Positions 45,601 to 58,300 of a DNA stretch of 64,000 nucleotides are shown in pieces. The notes below the pieces were generated by a model that saw only the letters and a program-made list of their open reading frames with translations, had not been told where the DNA came from and made no database searches. Location of the stretch: positions 372,001-436,000 of the forward strand of contig JAWNGF010000012.1 in NCBI GenBank assembly GCA_037039685.1. The letters are read 5' to 3'. This DNA comes from Ceratobasidium sp. AG-K. Lineage: Eukaryota > Basidiomycota > Agaricomycetes > Cantharellales > Ceratobasidiaceae. Both the position numbers and the translations under genes were made by a program. Position 1 is the stretch's first letter, and each line of letters opens with the position of its first letter.

Positions 45601-48600
45601 TTGACAAATTCACCCGTATACGTGCTCTTCATGGCCCTCCCCCAATCGATATCCCTGACGTCCGGAGCCGGAGTAACCACGCACGACAGCATATTATTCG
45701 GATGCGCCGCGAGTTCCTTGAGTGCCCTTCGTGCGTCGCATGGGTACTTGAACGTGCAAAAGGCTGTACTGGCAGGAGTCTCATCGTCAAGGCTCCCAGT
45801 CCTGGACTCTTCGATTAGGGCGGTGAGGAGAGCGAGTTTGGTAGTGAATAAATCAATGGCGGGGACAGTTCGGCCTCTGAAGAGGGACGAAAGGCTGACC
45901 AAGGGTTGGTACGCATCGAGATCGCCACGGGGAAGGGAGTGGAGTGCGTCCCAGATCGTCTCGCCAGGTTTGACTTCGCGAACGTTGTGAGGTCCGATAG
46001 GGTCAGGTTCAGATGCCATAGTATGCGCGCGTAAAACTTGAGCTGAAAATCCAAAAGCCGGGGGGTTGACGAGGGTTTGGCCGGTCGACTGGGAAACGGT
46101 ACGCGATTTGGGGTTGGCGGCCGTGGAGGATGATGTGAAGGCTGATAACCAGCTGCTGCCGGATGAAAGTCGCTCTCCGTTTCCAGCACTGGCCAACGAA
46201 AAGCGCTTGTAGAGCGGTAGAGGTGGCTGAAGTGGCTCGTCCTTTGGTTCCTCGAAGATGGTATCTCTCGCCCTCGCCTTGCCCTTTTCCTTTGGTCTCT
46301 CCAACAACTCGAACGCGTAGACAAACGGACCAATCGCATCCACCAGCCGCTTGTTCCTTTCCAATACCTCGTCGTTGTCCTCGAACGTGATCTCGCGCGC
46401 ACCGAAAATCCCGCGAATCGGCTCATCGGAATCCTGGCGCTCCATCAGCGGCTTCTCGCTCGGTCGTCGTGCATGGGGCCTGGGCCTGGAACGGTCCGAC
46501 TTTTTCTTGGGGCTCAGTGGGTTGCCGGCTCGGGACTTGAGTCCAAGTGGATCAGCGCCGTCAGAGTCCTCTTCTCCGTATGCATACGAGCCGTAGTCCT
46601 GCCCAAGCGGCCCAAGATCCTGACTGCCTTTGACTGGGCTTCCCATGCCTCCTGGTCCCTTGCTCCCCTTGGCCCCTCGTCCCAAACTGGGCAATCCCAA
46701 TCCCAGTCCGTCTCCGTACCCAACTGAACCCTTGCTCATCCTCGGCTGAACGTTGAACCCCAGTTCGACCGCCCCGGTCCGAGGGCTCACAGGCGGAGTG
46801 CCATACTCGGAGACGACGGGGGTAATTTCCAGCCGGCTCGATTCGGATACAGGTCTGGGATGCCGAGGTGGAACAGGTGGAGGTACTCGATGCGCGGGTG
46901 GGGTGCTTGGAACAGGAGGGGGAGGTCGACGGGGTAGTTCGGGACGTGTAGAAGTCGTAGGTCCAGCGGACGCTCCAATAACGAGAGTGGGTCGTGTGGG
47001 CATAACAGGCGTGTAGTATGCAGTTGAACCGCTGTCCCTCAGCCCGTGTTCGTCGGCGCTAATGCCCATGTCGCGGTCACGCGCTATCCGGGCTCTCGAA
47101 GGTGTATCTGGAGGCGTAGCGGGGGCAACAAACACTCTCGGGAGGTTGTCCCGAACCTTGGGGCTCGCGAGCGTGTATGAGATGGGTTCGGCACTGTCAT
47201 AATCCACCGATTCCTTTCCTTTGCCTTTGGATTTTGGGTCGGCAGCGGAATTGGGTCGAGAGGCTGATTTGGCTTTGGAGGAAGCAATGATACTGGCTGG
47301 CGGCGTGCTCATCGGGGAGCGTCTTGACGATGGATTTTGCATTTTGTGTTTAACGGCAAGAAGAACCTTGGTGGCGAGCTGGAAACAAACACGGACGGAT
47401 CCTTGTCAGCATCATCCAACACAATGTCTGACGAGAGCGCTACGAGTCGACCCAACACATCCCCGCCCTCATCGTCTACCCAACCGCGACCGAGGTCCAA
47501 CATATGCCGGCACGCCTCCCGCGACCACGGACCAAGACTAAGCTCGACTGTCAAATACTCTCGGCATCCGATACTCCACACATGACTTGTGACCCCATAA
47601 CACGTGCAAGCCCCAAAGATCGTCGCCAGAAACACGATGCTCACCTTGATGTGCGCATGCTCTAAACGTCTTAGCACCTCTTCCCTCCGTTCTAGCAAGG
47701 ACGCCAGCTCGGTTGTTTTTCGTACAAGGACAACCTTTTCGATTTCAATAACTGGCTTCTCGGCAGCGGTTTGAGATTGCTCTCCGCACGAAGGAGTGGA
47801 CGGTGCAGTCGCCGACTTGCCCCATCTCCAAAGCCGATTAACCGCAAATGACAGCATGCCGGGGGCAATTACGGGTGCGAGGGGGGAGACGTGCAGTTTT
47901 TTGGACATGTAATACTAGGAATAATAACAATCAGTCAGGAGATCCCCAAACAAATTACGCTTACCTTGAAGTATTCTGCCAATTTCCCTTCGTCCCTCAG
48001 TTCACTGGGGATATCCGAAACCATGACTGTTCGTAGCCTCCAGCCTTGGTGAGGATGTTCCTGGCCATTGTGCTCCTCCAAGTACTTTTCCCTCTCCTTC
48101 TTGGCGTCCTGAACCATCGCCTCTCGCAGTCTAAACGCCCCCCTGCAGATCCATAATAGCATCCCAATCCACGTCAGGCTCAGCCACCAAAGAGCGACGA
48201 CGTGCGCGTTCAATAACTTCAAGTTGCTCCTCCATCCCTCCGGGTCCCTGGCAAAGGAAGCGGCGTCGGTCAAACTAGAGAGCGACGCACGAGTCATCGA
48301 TCGGGCGGACACGTTGGGAGGGGCATGGGTGACGTGGATAGGCAGGAGGATGGGGAGGGTCGTGAAGGCGTGAAGTGTAACATAAAACAGGCAGCCGACG
48401 AGGAAGCGAGTATAAACCGTAGCGTCTGTGCCGACGATTCGAAAGAGGTCGCGTTCGCGAATGAGCAGCACTTGTCGTACCCAGGCCAGGGGCCATTCTG
48501 GAAGAGCGGGAGCAGGTACTCTGAAAAGAGTGATGAGCGGAAGCATAAAAAGACCATGGAAGACTCACTTGGCCCAGCATCGTGCCTGGTACAAGCTGAA

Positions 48601-48831
48601 AATTGTCAGCAAAACGCAGCCCAAACCCCAAAAAACTTACTATCCAAATTCCCAGCTGTCAACACTCCCAAGGACGCCAGCTTCATTGTTTTGCGACGGA
48701 ATCCTTCTCCGCTTGCGACGCATGAGCTCGAATGATGTGATTGCAAAAGTAAGAACAACGCTGGCAATGACTGCCTGAGAGACCAGCCCAGAGTAGTCGC
48801 CGCTGTACGGCCTCGTCTCAAACGTCGCCAT
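42644..48831 (-). CDS. CSC1/OSCA-like mechanosensitive cation channel, very long
   Basis: Eighteen exons on the minus strand from ATG at 48831. It starts RPYSGDYSGLVSQAVIASVVLTFAITSFE, typical of CSC1/RSN1 proteins (hyperosmolality-gated calcium-permeable channels). A cytosolic PHM7-type domain contains STAFCTFKYPCDARRA and CVVTPAPDVRDIDWGRAMKSTYTGEF. Membrane helices follow at 44350-45520. A Ser/Pro-rich tail (42644-43961) ends the protein. Exon 5 (45574-47378) adds about 500 low-complexity residues inside the cytosolic domain, giving about 1,700 residues against the usual 850-1,000. One intron (47379-47644) is long at 266 nt. Exon 14 is 17 nt. Exons 11 (44640-44790) and 12 (44545-44586) do not join in phase although the 53-nt intron between them has a perfect TACTAAC branch site. 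Confidence 0.88.
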
Positions 48832-49431
48832 TCTGCCCGTCGTCGCCGTCTAGTGTCCAAACGTCGTTCCACCCCCAATAGGAGCTTCAGGATCGAGGAC
48901 CCTTGGTCACATGGTGTCAGAAGTCAAGTCGTCTTCGCTTCACCAACGCATTTGGATATCCTCTCTGTCTTTGCTGACAGCATCCCACGTATCGTACCAT
49001 GAACAAAAATAGCGAGCAGAGGCCCAGGCCAGAGGCAAAATATATGGTGTCATCCTGCGGGCCGCCACTCGAGCACGATTTTGGAATCGAACATGACTTG
49101 TAGCTCTCAATCCGATATCATACCGGCTGACAGGCAGGGTGTCAGCTCTCCAGACAAATGAATCTACCGGTGAACGGTCCCTTGTTCGGGGGGCTGACCG
49201 TGTCACTGTAGCACTTACGGCCGTCACGTACGTATTGCCTCGTGTCTTTCCACCCTTGACCTCAGCTTTTTATAAATAGTGAAATTCCCCGCATTTACAT
49301 TCAACCTCGTTTGTTTGGGTCTCAATAAGGTCGGGTTTTGCGTCTACCGGCTACCCTTGGCTATAGCTATTATAATGTGATTTTCTAACCGCAAGGATAT
49401 CTAGGTTACATCAAGCCATATCACTTTGCCC
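48832..49431. other. Intergenic, upstream of the CSC1-like gene
   Basis: About 600 bases between the CSC1-like start and the hydrolase stop, both minus-strand. No gene is recognised. Confidence 0.5.
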
Positions 49432-50462
49432 CTACGCCAGGAATGTCTCCAGTGCAGAAGCGAACATCGCCGGGTCCTGCAGCGGTGCAAAGTGGGACAC
49501 GCCTTTCATAATAACCTGCTTGTTATCCTTGACCCAGCTATCCATCAACGCCGGCTCAGAAAGCTTGATTGCTTCTTCGTGCTCTCCCCAGCTCAGAGTA
49601 AGCTTGGAGCCAAGCGTAATCTTGGCCAGGTCAGCTTGGGTCCAGGTGGGTTGTGTCGCTTCGAGCGTCGTCAGCGCATTAGCGAGCTGGGTGAGGTTCC
49701 CGTTGGGTTGGAACTGGCGGTATTCGCCCGATGCGCGAGTAATGAATTCATTGTAGATTGCCGTATCGGTATAGGTGGCGTTGTTGGCCCTGGATCAAAG
49801 AATTAGCGCCGCGCACGAGTACCGAGTGGATATATGCGTACTCGACATTGTGCCAGGCACCTGTAGTGAACCCACGAGCTACGTATGGAGCCAGCGATGA
49901 ATTCAACAGTGCAGCTAGGACTGAAAAAAGGTTTCAGTATCAATATCATCGCCACGGAAAGTTACGCACCGGTATCAGCACCCTCTGACCACCCGACCCA
50001 AGCGGCTTGCGAAATCCCCAAGCTGTTCAAAATCGCGGCGGCTGTAATTACCCAATGTCAGAATTTTATATCACATGAACAAAATCACCTACCATCCCTC
50101 GCATACAAATCAAACGAGTACGGCGTCGAATCCATAGTGCTCCGTCCCTGCCCGCGCGCATCCATGACAATGACATAGTGTTTCTGCATCAACTTCTCGA
50201 CCACGGTTCCCCAATAATTGGAGCTCCCAAACCCGCCATGAAGGAGCAAAACTGGCAATGCAGAAGTCCTGGTCCCAAACTGGGCGTGCCAGATTTGAAC
50301 CCCATTGACGGTGGTTTTGGTGCCAGCCGGGTTACCTGGGAGGCTAGGAGTGGCTGGGAGCGTCAACCAAAGAGGGTCAGCCCGGGCCGCGGGACGCGCG
50401 GATGCGCCAAACGAGAGGCAAGAGGCTGCGGCGAGCAGGGCAGTAAGGCGGAAAGCAACCAT
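49432..50462 (-). CDS. Secreted alpha/beta hydrolase
   Basis: Four exons in sense order (50462-50093, 50041-49970, 49920-49842, 49789-49432) sum to 879 bases, 292 residues, all in phase. A signal peptide (MVAFRLTALLAAASCLSFGASA) leads to the oxyanion-hole motif LLLHGGFGSSNYW. The nucleophile elbow is GWSEG (Ser142), and the catalytic His is in GVSHFAP near the C-terminus (about His273). The fold fits small serine hydrolases or lipase-like esterases; the substrate is unknown. A TATA-like box (sense GGTATAAAAG, near 50518) lies about 60 bases upstream of the start. Confidence 0.88.
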
Positions 50463-51558
50463 GATGTGAATGAGGACTTTGAGGGTAAGCTGGGGCAGAC
50501 AGGTCCGACGTTCTGACTTTTATACCTTTGCTCTGGTGGCAGTAAATTCCGTACCGGGCGCGCAATGAGCTTTCAGCCTGACACCAAAGGCAAAATTGCA
50601 AAAACGTTTCCATTCTGGAATCACGAAATGAAATTGCATGCGCCTTTGAGCCCAGGCTGAGACACGAATAGATCCAGCTACAGCTGAATTATTGGATATG
50701 GTGCTGCATCCTCTTCATGGTTTAGTCACTCGAACAGCGACCACATTATTTTTCAATTTCAATTTCTGGTCCTGTACTAATTTCGGCGCCGTGCGTATTG
50801 CTGACCTGCGAACCAAGCCCGTTGTGCCTGATTGCATACTCGCAATTCGGCGAACACACGTCATGCTGAGTAGAGCTCTAGGGTAGCGGACGCCGAGGTC
50901 GGGAAAATCATCCTGCTTGTGTGATACTTCGGAGGTAAACCAACTGACCTAAATCAACCATGAAACAGGATACACTGGGCGTTTCTTGTGACCTATTAGA
51001 CTCGCTTAGTTCAGTACCTCAGATTGCACACTATTAGGAGTCGTAAATTGCTTGTTAATGTCGCTAGCATTATGGTGATCCCCCAACTCGTTTCCTTGGC
51101 CAAAAAACGGCGTAGGTCCTAGAATCCCGAAGGTCTTCGTGCTCCACGAGTCGGATGCGTCAGGCTTGGCGGATGAAGAGCGCAAGGATACCCATTGCCA
51201 GTGATTATGTAACCGTCGGCTCTAGTAGAGGTATATGCGCAATAAAAACCAATAGGGAGCAAATGGAGTGGTATGCGGTTGACCGAGAAGAAGGGTTTGC
51301 CTTCGACAATGGAATAGCGCCTACATTTGTATTCGAGTCAGCGTGAAGTAATATGCACTTCAGACTTTCTAGCATACCTATACTACGGCGGAAGCTAATC
51401 TTACAAATAAGGTAGCTGCCGTGACGCGCGGCGCTCATCGAGTTCTTGCAGCGTATCGCAGAGTACTTGTACGCACATGGTTAACAGGGACCCTCGCCGC
51501 TTCTCCGGTGCAGAGTAGCATCATTCGAACTCTACCTTCATCATCTGTTTCACCACAA
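50463..51558. other. Intergenic, no gene recognised
   Basis: About 1.1 kb upstream of the hydrolase and of the F-box-like gene, which are transcribed away from each other. Short frames show no recognisable domains. Confidence 0.45.
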
Positions 51559-52594
51559 ATGACTTCGCTGGCCACATATTTACCTACCACACCTTTCTTA
51601 CGCATTTTTAATATCCCTGAGCTAGCTCGGCTACTCTGCAACGAGATGTACATGCGGGGGGTAGTTGCGCTGTTGTGCACCTGTAACCGGCTCTTCGGCA
51701 ATATAAAGCCAATCTTATGGCGTCATATTGACGATGTCGAGGCTCTTGTCCTACTTATCCCCGGAGCAAAATTGCGTTTGGAAGACTGTGGGCCAAAGTA
51801 CCGTCGATAAAGGTAAAGAAATTACGTTCCCAATCGGCCGAACAATTGACAAACGTCAGCGCATCCTCAACTATCATGATGGCTGGGAGACACATGAACA
51901 AGAAGCGATCCTTACTCTCTCGAACGTCCTAACCCTGCTCACACCATTCAATACATCCATGACTAATTTAACTTTAACCCAGTCAGGGAATCTAATGGCC
52001 ACCCCAGAGGCGATCCAATCCCTAAAGCAATTTCCACTCGTCCGTTTGTACTTGGCACCGCTCAAATTGGAAACCCTCTACTTTGGAGGATTGCTTGGTG
52101 GGTCACCTTTGCTGGAGGAACTGCGCTTGTCGTCTGTCCATCGTCATCATGCTGGATGCCTTCGTGAAATCGCTGCAGCCTTGCCGCTCCTTCGTCATCT
52201 TTCGCTATTCATCAGTTGTGGATCCCTTATTGACTTTACGGACGATGACTTTGAAATTCTTCCAATGAGGTCCCAACTGTAAATCAGCTTCGAAAGTAAT
52301 TTCTATTCTCACAAACTTCAGTCGGATAACGCAGTCAAGTTGGCAGGGTGCGTAATTTCTTTGATTTCGAACCAACGATTCGGTGATAATGCCCTTCCTA
52401 TAGCTTCCTACACTGTTTATGGCCAAACGTCACATGCATACCAGCTGGCAGTCTACCCCCACATGGAATATCCTGAATACTTTGCCGACTTCTTGTCTTC
52501 GAGCGATATCAGCGCTGGTGCCAACGAGGCACAAAACAATTTGGGCGTCATCAACCGCACCCTGTCCGATATGAGAAGGAGGCACCGGTCTTGA
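51559..52594 (+). CDS. F-box/LRR-like protein, structure uncertain
   Basis: ATG at 51559 starts a segment resembling fungal F-box domains (IFNIPELARLLCNEM, CTCNRLFGNIKPILWRHID). Downstream, Leu-rich stretches (LLTPFNTSMTNLTL, GSPLLEELRLSSVH, LPLLRHLSLF) fit a degenerate LRR ligand-binding part of an SCF ubiquitin ligase adaptor. The two parts lie in different frames; joining them needs a very short 37-nt intron (about 51790-51832) or a frameshift. A further stop at 52280-52282 needs another intron before the last segment ending at 52594. Such genes are numerous and unstable in Agaricomycetes, so this could be functional or a decaying copy. Confidence 0.4.
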
Positions 52595-53011
52595 GTGCAA
52601 GTTAAACAAACTTTGATTATGTATCTACCCACTACCGTAAACCACCCAATTATTTGTTTAGGCCTTGTTGGTGTTCCTATCCTCTTCGGGTGTCCGCTTA
52701 CTTGGAATTTCAGTACTTTTTTTTTGAGTAGCAACCAATCTCATAGAGCCGTTTAAGTGAATATATGTGCGTTGATGGATTTCAGCACTCTGAGGGTCAC
52801 TGGGCGCTGTCGAGCGAGCGACCTAACTTGCATGTATGGTGGTTATATGCATGCTAAACTTCACATGGCACATTAGTGATACATGACCAGGATGTATTGG
52901 CGTAATTAGGAAAGTACCAGCCGACTTCACGCGTTTGGGTCGAAGTCGCACCAAACATGCTTTGCCAACAATTGTTTACATTCGCAGTGTGGGTCACGTG
53001 CTACCTCACTC
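52595..53011. other. Intergenic, EAF7 promoter region
   Basis: About 420 bases with no gene recognised. It contains a 9-base T run near 52720. Confidence 0.5.
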
Positions 53012-53779
53012 ATGGCTGACGACCACGAACCACAAGCGCCCGAGGGGTTTTTGGACACTCTGCCAGGAGAGATAGCTCTCTTCCGCTCAATCGAGCGGGC
53101 CCGACCCGTTGGCATGCACAAACATTTTCATATGCTCACTCTTCGGCGTAGCATTCGAAATGAAGCCGGTGTTTGGGTCGATGTTGCTGATATTTGGGCA
53201 AAGCTCGCCACGCTGTACCACCTCGACGCGTTGGACGACATGGATGACCAACAGTTCGATCCTACTACGGGTCGAATAATTCTTTACCCTGGAGCCGCAG
53301 ATCCTGCTCTTCTCCACACACATCCCTACTTTCGCGAGTTCGCACTCCCTCACGCTCAGTTCCATGACATGATGACTACCCGCCGTGCTGCTAGCCCTGG
53401 TGGAGATAATGAGAGTGTTAAACTTCGCAGAAGAAATCTTAATGCTGGATTGACGAACGATGATTCGGACCTTAGTGACCTCACAGAGGGTGAAGATGAT
53501 GCAGAAACCGATGGAGCCACAGAACCGGCTGACGACGTAGGTGAGGAGGAGGGTGATCCCGAAACTCCAGAAGGCGAGTCGCGTATAAATCATAAAGTCT
53601 GGATCTTACTGGATTTCCAGATACGCCCACTTCTCGGCGAGGCTCCCGAAAAAGTATCTCTAGAACTAAGCCACCAACAAACCTGAAAGGCTCGAGAGGG
53701 AAGACCACGGGAAAGAAGAAAAAGGTCAGCAATCCACTTGACCTCAAAACACACGAACTGAGCAACTCTCTAGAAATAG
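53012..53779 (+). CDS. EAF7: NuA4 histone acetyltransferase subunit EAF7
   Basis: Chromatin-modifying complex subunit of the EAF7/MRGBP (CT20) family. The N-terminus FLDTLPGEIALFRSIERARPVGMHKHFH matches the family signature, followed by the VWVDVADIWAKLATLYHLDALDDMD segment. Residues about 125-190 are acidic and the tail is Lys/Arg-rich. Exons: 53012-53582, 53621-53724 and 53774-53779, sum 681, 226 residues. The last coding exon holds only six bases (one Lys codon and the stop). The first intron (38 nt) is very short. The protein would help target H4/H2A acetylation. Confidence 0.85.
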
Positions 53780-54494
53780 ACTACATGTATTCTCCTTATT
53801 GTTCGGAATACACCATTACCTTGCTACCCAATCCTGACGAGATGGATTTTTGCGCTCGAGAACCCGGCCATGTAACTCGTATACATATGCGTTACGTCCT
53901 TTGGAGTAGCCATCCGGACACGCTAGTGTCTTGTACACATATGTTGTGGGCCAACCACACTGTGCACCCCTACCAAGTCCTCGTTGTGTCCCCTTTCTGC
54001 TCCTGACTTACAGGGAGACCCTATTTCACTAGGCTCAACTGCTCCGCGAAACGCACGGGATAATTGGTCCCACACAAGCACACTCCGCCAATCAACATTT
54101 CGCATTCAATGGGCCTGTGTTCCAGCCCCAGAGGAACTGGCAAGTCCAACTCGTCCAGAATGTTCTGACACGGGCGAAGCTAGATGGCAAGCGACCCCCC
54201 CCCCCCTGGCCGTAGCCTTTATCGGAATCAATGTGCGTTGATACGTAACACGTCCCCTTATCCTGATCGAAGTCGTTTTAGACATCTCATATGAGCACTT
54301 GTCAAGTCACCCTCCCACGATTTGACGTCATCGGGCCGTCACGTTGAGGTACTCCAGCCATATCCAGCCCAAGCTCTGCGGTGTTTGCCTCGAGGTTGAA
54401 TGGTGACCGTGAGCTGCCCGGACCTCCGGGCCAATATAAACCGACACCCTTCAGCCCAATCGACTGTTTACACCCTTCCGAGGTCAAAGCAACC
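53780..54494. other. Intergenic with a poly-C tract
   Basis: About 700 bases without a recognised gene. A run of about 13 C occurs near 54186-54198. It also holds the upstream region of the next gene. Confidence 0.45.
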
Positions 54495-55020
54495 ATGATC
54501 GATATACCGAACGTTCCATGCACTCTCGTAAAGCCGGAAAATAAGTTGCTCACCATGCGAAATGGAGAAGACGGAATGCCTCTTTCCTTGGAAGAGGCCA
54601 CTGGTACCCCCGGGGAACAAGAGGTGAGCAACTACATTGGCTCTCCTTCTCGACTTGATTTGCTATACCGCGATCTCCTGAGCAGTGGAGAATCGAGCAG
54701 CGTTCAGAAGATACGATAGTCCTTCGAAATCTCAGACATGACAAATACGCTGGAATTGTAGGAGAAACGGAAGGCATGCCATCTGTTGTTGCTGTCCGAG
54801 ATCCCTTCGAATTCAAAGTAGAGGAAGCCGATGGCCGGCATTGCTACAAGTTGTTCAATTCCCACCCATACAAAATATTTCCCACTGACTCTCGATCATA
54901 GGCTATACCTTGAGCCTGCGAGCGGCGAGCGATTGTACATGGACTTTTCCATGTTGAGAAGTTTCCCGCCCCAAGTGAGTACGCGAATTAATGCAGACTT
55001 CAAACTGAAACCCTGCGCAG
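54495..55020 (+). CDS. Small beta-trefoil-like protein, 3' end unresolved
   Basis: Exons 54495-54623, 54683-54849 and 54902-54974 join in phase (369 bases, 123 codons). The product reads IDIPNVPCTLVKPENKLLTM, PGEQE, then QWRIEQRSEDTIVLRNLRHDKYAG and LYLEPASGERLYMDF. It aligns by eye with the minus-strand gene at 31428-32020, with the same two intron positions (after PGEQ-x and inside the codon before LY/LW). A beta-trefoil inhibitor or lectin (I66/ricin-B-like) is the best guess. A GTGAGT donor follows at 54975. The final exon could begin at one of several acceptors; one gives a stop after three codons near 55010. Confidence 0.5.
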
Positions 55021-55385
55021 TGTGCATTGCTGCCCAGAGCATTTATTGGGAAACCGTGGTCTTTTCAGTTCTCGGGTTAACCTACCATGATCCTGGGGTT
55101 CGGTTCTTAGTTAAAATACAATTTTGCATCTTCAACAACAAATTTTGAGCCAGCCAACCAGAACTGAGATAAATTCTAGAATTTCAGTTAAATGGAGTCG
55201 AAGTTAAATGGAGAACGGTTGTCTGTGGCTCGCTTTGGGAAACCTGCTCCCAATCGAGGCGCAAAATCAGATTTCGGCATGGACTCCGTTGCCAGTCCTG
55301 GTACAAACGTCACCGCTTGAGGGCGCAGCGTCGTTCCACCTGGCTAGACCACACAAACCATTTAAATTATTACACTAATCTACAA

Positions 55386-58300
55386 TCACGATGCACCACA
55401 TACCGTAGGTACGGGTGCTTCGCGCCCTGCCGCGTTTGTTGCCACAGAACTCCCTGTTTCGGCGGTACGTACGCGATTATCGTCGTCCGCTTGTGGACGG
55501 TGTCGGGCCGAGCTCGGAGCCCGAGGGGTTCGTTTTGAGTGCTCCTGGCTGGTTTTCGACAACCGGTCCCTCATAGCCACCACGCCAGGTACTTCCATAA
55601 GTTCCATTCTGGCCGCTTCCAGTCGTTCCTTGCGATCATTCAACTCGGTTCGCCGGCGCACACTGGCTTGGGACTCGGCGAGCCACTTTGCACAGCGGTC
55701 GTGAGCATCTGACGCGCTTATTTTCAATCCAGCCACCAGAGCCGTCTGAATTGAACGCTCGAAACCTCGTATATAGCGTTGGTCAATAGCAAGTGGAATG
55801 GTGTCGGAGAAGCGTTTGTATGCCACTATGTACGTGCCGAATAACAGGTGATTTAACGAAGGCTGTACTGATAACTGGACGTACCTTGATAATACGCGCG
55901 AGCACTGGCCATAATTTCAAGTGCGGCCTGCTGAGAGAAATCCGCAGGCAACAGCTTGATTAAATCTTCCCGCCGCAATCCATCAAACCCGGCTCGTCTT
56001 AGGCTCTCCATTGCGACCTCGAGAGGATCAGGATCGACCCCCTTCTCGCGGTGACCTGTCACGGATGGACGTCGTCGGAGGGACCGTGCAAGAGCACTTC
56101 GATTATTTCGAGCAGTCGCATAGTATTTGAGAAACTTCTCCTTGTAGTCCAAGTAGTAATGTGAATTGAGTGTAAACGGAAGTGACTCCATGTCCAGCAT
56201 GAAATCGAGTTCTTGCAGTGTCGCTGTTTTGAGCTCTGCAAGCTGCTCCAGAACAATTTTCCTAGATAAGTGCGCATGCCGAGTCAGTCATCCATACCAA
56301 CTTTGGTGCAAGTTAGGGGGTACTAACTGGACAGCAGCTCTCAAGCCTCCATAAGAATGTTTCCCGAAGTGTGTTTCGACTAGAGTCGTAAGTCGCTGAA
56401 CAAATATGCGCTCCGCTCGCGTAAACATTTCTTGAACCGGCTCGCGCCATGACCTTAAGGTTCGGGTAACGAGCTCTTCCGTCACCGCAAACGGAAATTC
56501 ACCTATGGCACAATCAGTATCGCGTTATACCATAGAACCGGCATCCCTGTAGTATACCTGGAAGCTCTCTTGTTCGCGCCCTTTATTTAATCAAGTGAGG
56601 AAACGGTTTGATTGTGAGTAAAACGGGGGCACCCACCCTTCAGCCAACTCCACTACGTCTTCCAACCAGTAAGTCAATCCCTTCTCCGACTGAGATGGCC
56701 ACGTTTCTCCCGGCGGAAGGAACTCAGGGGCGGTCGGGGCACCAACAGAGTCGCTCTGATGCGTTGGTCTGAACACTGGGGTGATCTTTCGTAGATCTTC
56801 TTGGAAAGCCTTCGCAGATGTGACGAGTGATTGAATTAGACCAGTTCGCCCAGATCTCGGATCTCCTCGAACATGTTGAGTAACCTCCCGTGCAAACGAG
56901 TTGACAAGTTGTAGAACCTCGGCCAGTGGATCGAGTGAGGGCGGAGGCGGAATACCCTCGAGCTGAGAGGTGTTGAGCGCGATTAGGCGGTCAACCTCAT
57001 CGCATATATGCGGTAACCTTGTTCCCATTGGTAAGGTCTCAGGTTGTAGTCCTCTACTAAATTCACGTACCGACTAAGAATGACCTTTCCCAAGGTTTCT
57101 CCCAGATGGCTGATTAGGTTTGAGCACCCAAGCCTCTTTCTCCATTCTTCTTCAATTGTGCTCCACGGCGCAGTATCCTGGAAAAAACTCTCATCCAGCT
57201 CCCGGCCTTCGGACCAGGACATGCCCTCTTCAAGTTCGAGCGCAGAGGGCTGTTTGACACTAAACCACCCATGGCGAAGCCGAAGCGCTGGGGTCTCGTT
57301 CTTAATCATCCGGATCCAGGGCGCCTCCGACCCCCTTTCAATGCGGTCCGGTTTAGTAAGTACGCCTGCGTAATAGAAAGCAGTCAGAAAGTCTTAATAC
57401 GAGATATATATTCTATTCAATTACCAATTGTACGCAATCCTTGTGGGTCATGGTCGCGGGCGAGCCTTCCCGCAGGTTGATTCTCAAAGTCACCTACAAG
57501 CGCATTTAATCATCCCGGTTTGAACCGCATTTATTTGTACTCACTCTCGCAGGAAATTGTGAGAAGGATGAGACAACTTGGCTTGCTGACGTATGAAGTG
57601 ACCAGCGCCCGAACCAAGTCGATATCACCAACGTTTCGATCATCCGCGACATTGGAAATCAGTCCTACACATTACATGAGCAAACCCAAGCAGCTCCAGC
57701 ACTGATCTAGCTCACCTGGCAAATCAACAAAATTCAAGTCTGAAAGTTCACGACCCTCAAGAACGACGATGACGCAGTTTTGCGAGAACGAACGCGACGA
57801 CGAGTATTGGGTGTTGGTATCACTGCTGAGGAAGCTACTGTGTTCAGTGTTCGGGTTTAGGATCGCCAACTGAGCGCGACGGATTCGGTCTTGAACCTCC
57901 TCGCGAGACGTCATCTTGGAACCTAGCGGACGACTGGTCGGCGAACGGTTAAAGCCAATGGCAAAGGTAACTTGCCAAATTCGATTTCTTTGGTTTTACC
58001 CACATAACCGCTTTTTCCATTCTCGAACCGAAGAGAGACTGTGGCAGTCCACTCTTGTTCTGAACGTTTGAGACGGCATTCAATAGGGCACCTTGTATCT
58101 TATTAGTCATACAAATATAAACGCGGATGGGAACCCAAAACCTACCGAGTGCAAGTTCCCATAGCTCGTGGAAGGGCGACCTACAATGTTATTTGGTAAG
58201 AAACACGACATTTGAAGACAATTTCTGCCTACCCCTGAAATGGATTCTATCAATGAAGATTTTCCAACACTCTGCGAACCAATGCAAGCGATCTGGGGAA

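Noticed and set aside
45583..47287. Multiple plus-strand frames opposite the CSC1-like gene
   Set aside because: They are antisense shadows of a GC-rich exon, with no domains.
53785..54241. Short frames after EAF7
   Set aside because: Two overlapping frames of 70-85 codons with no family or splice context and a poly-C tract inside.
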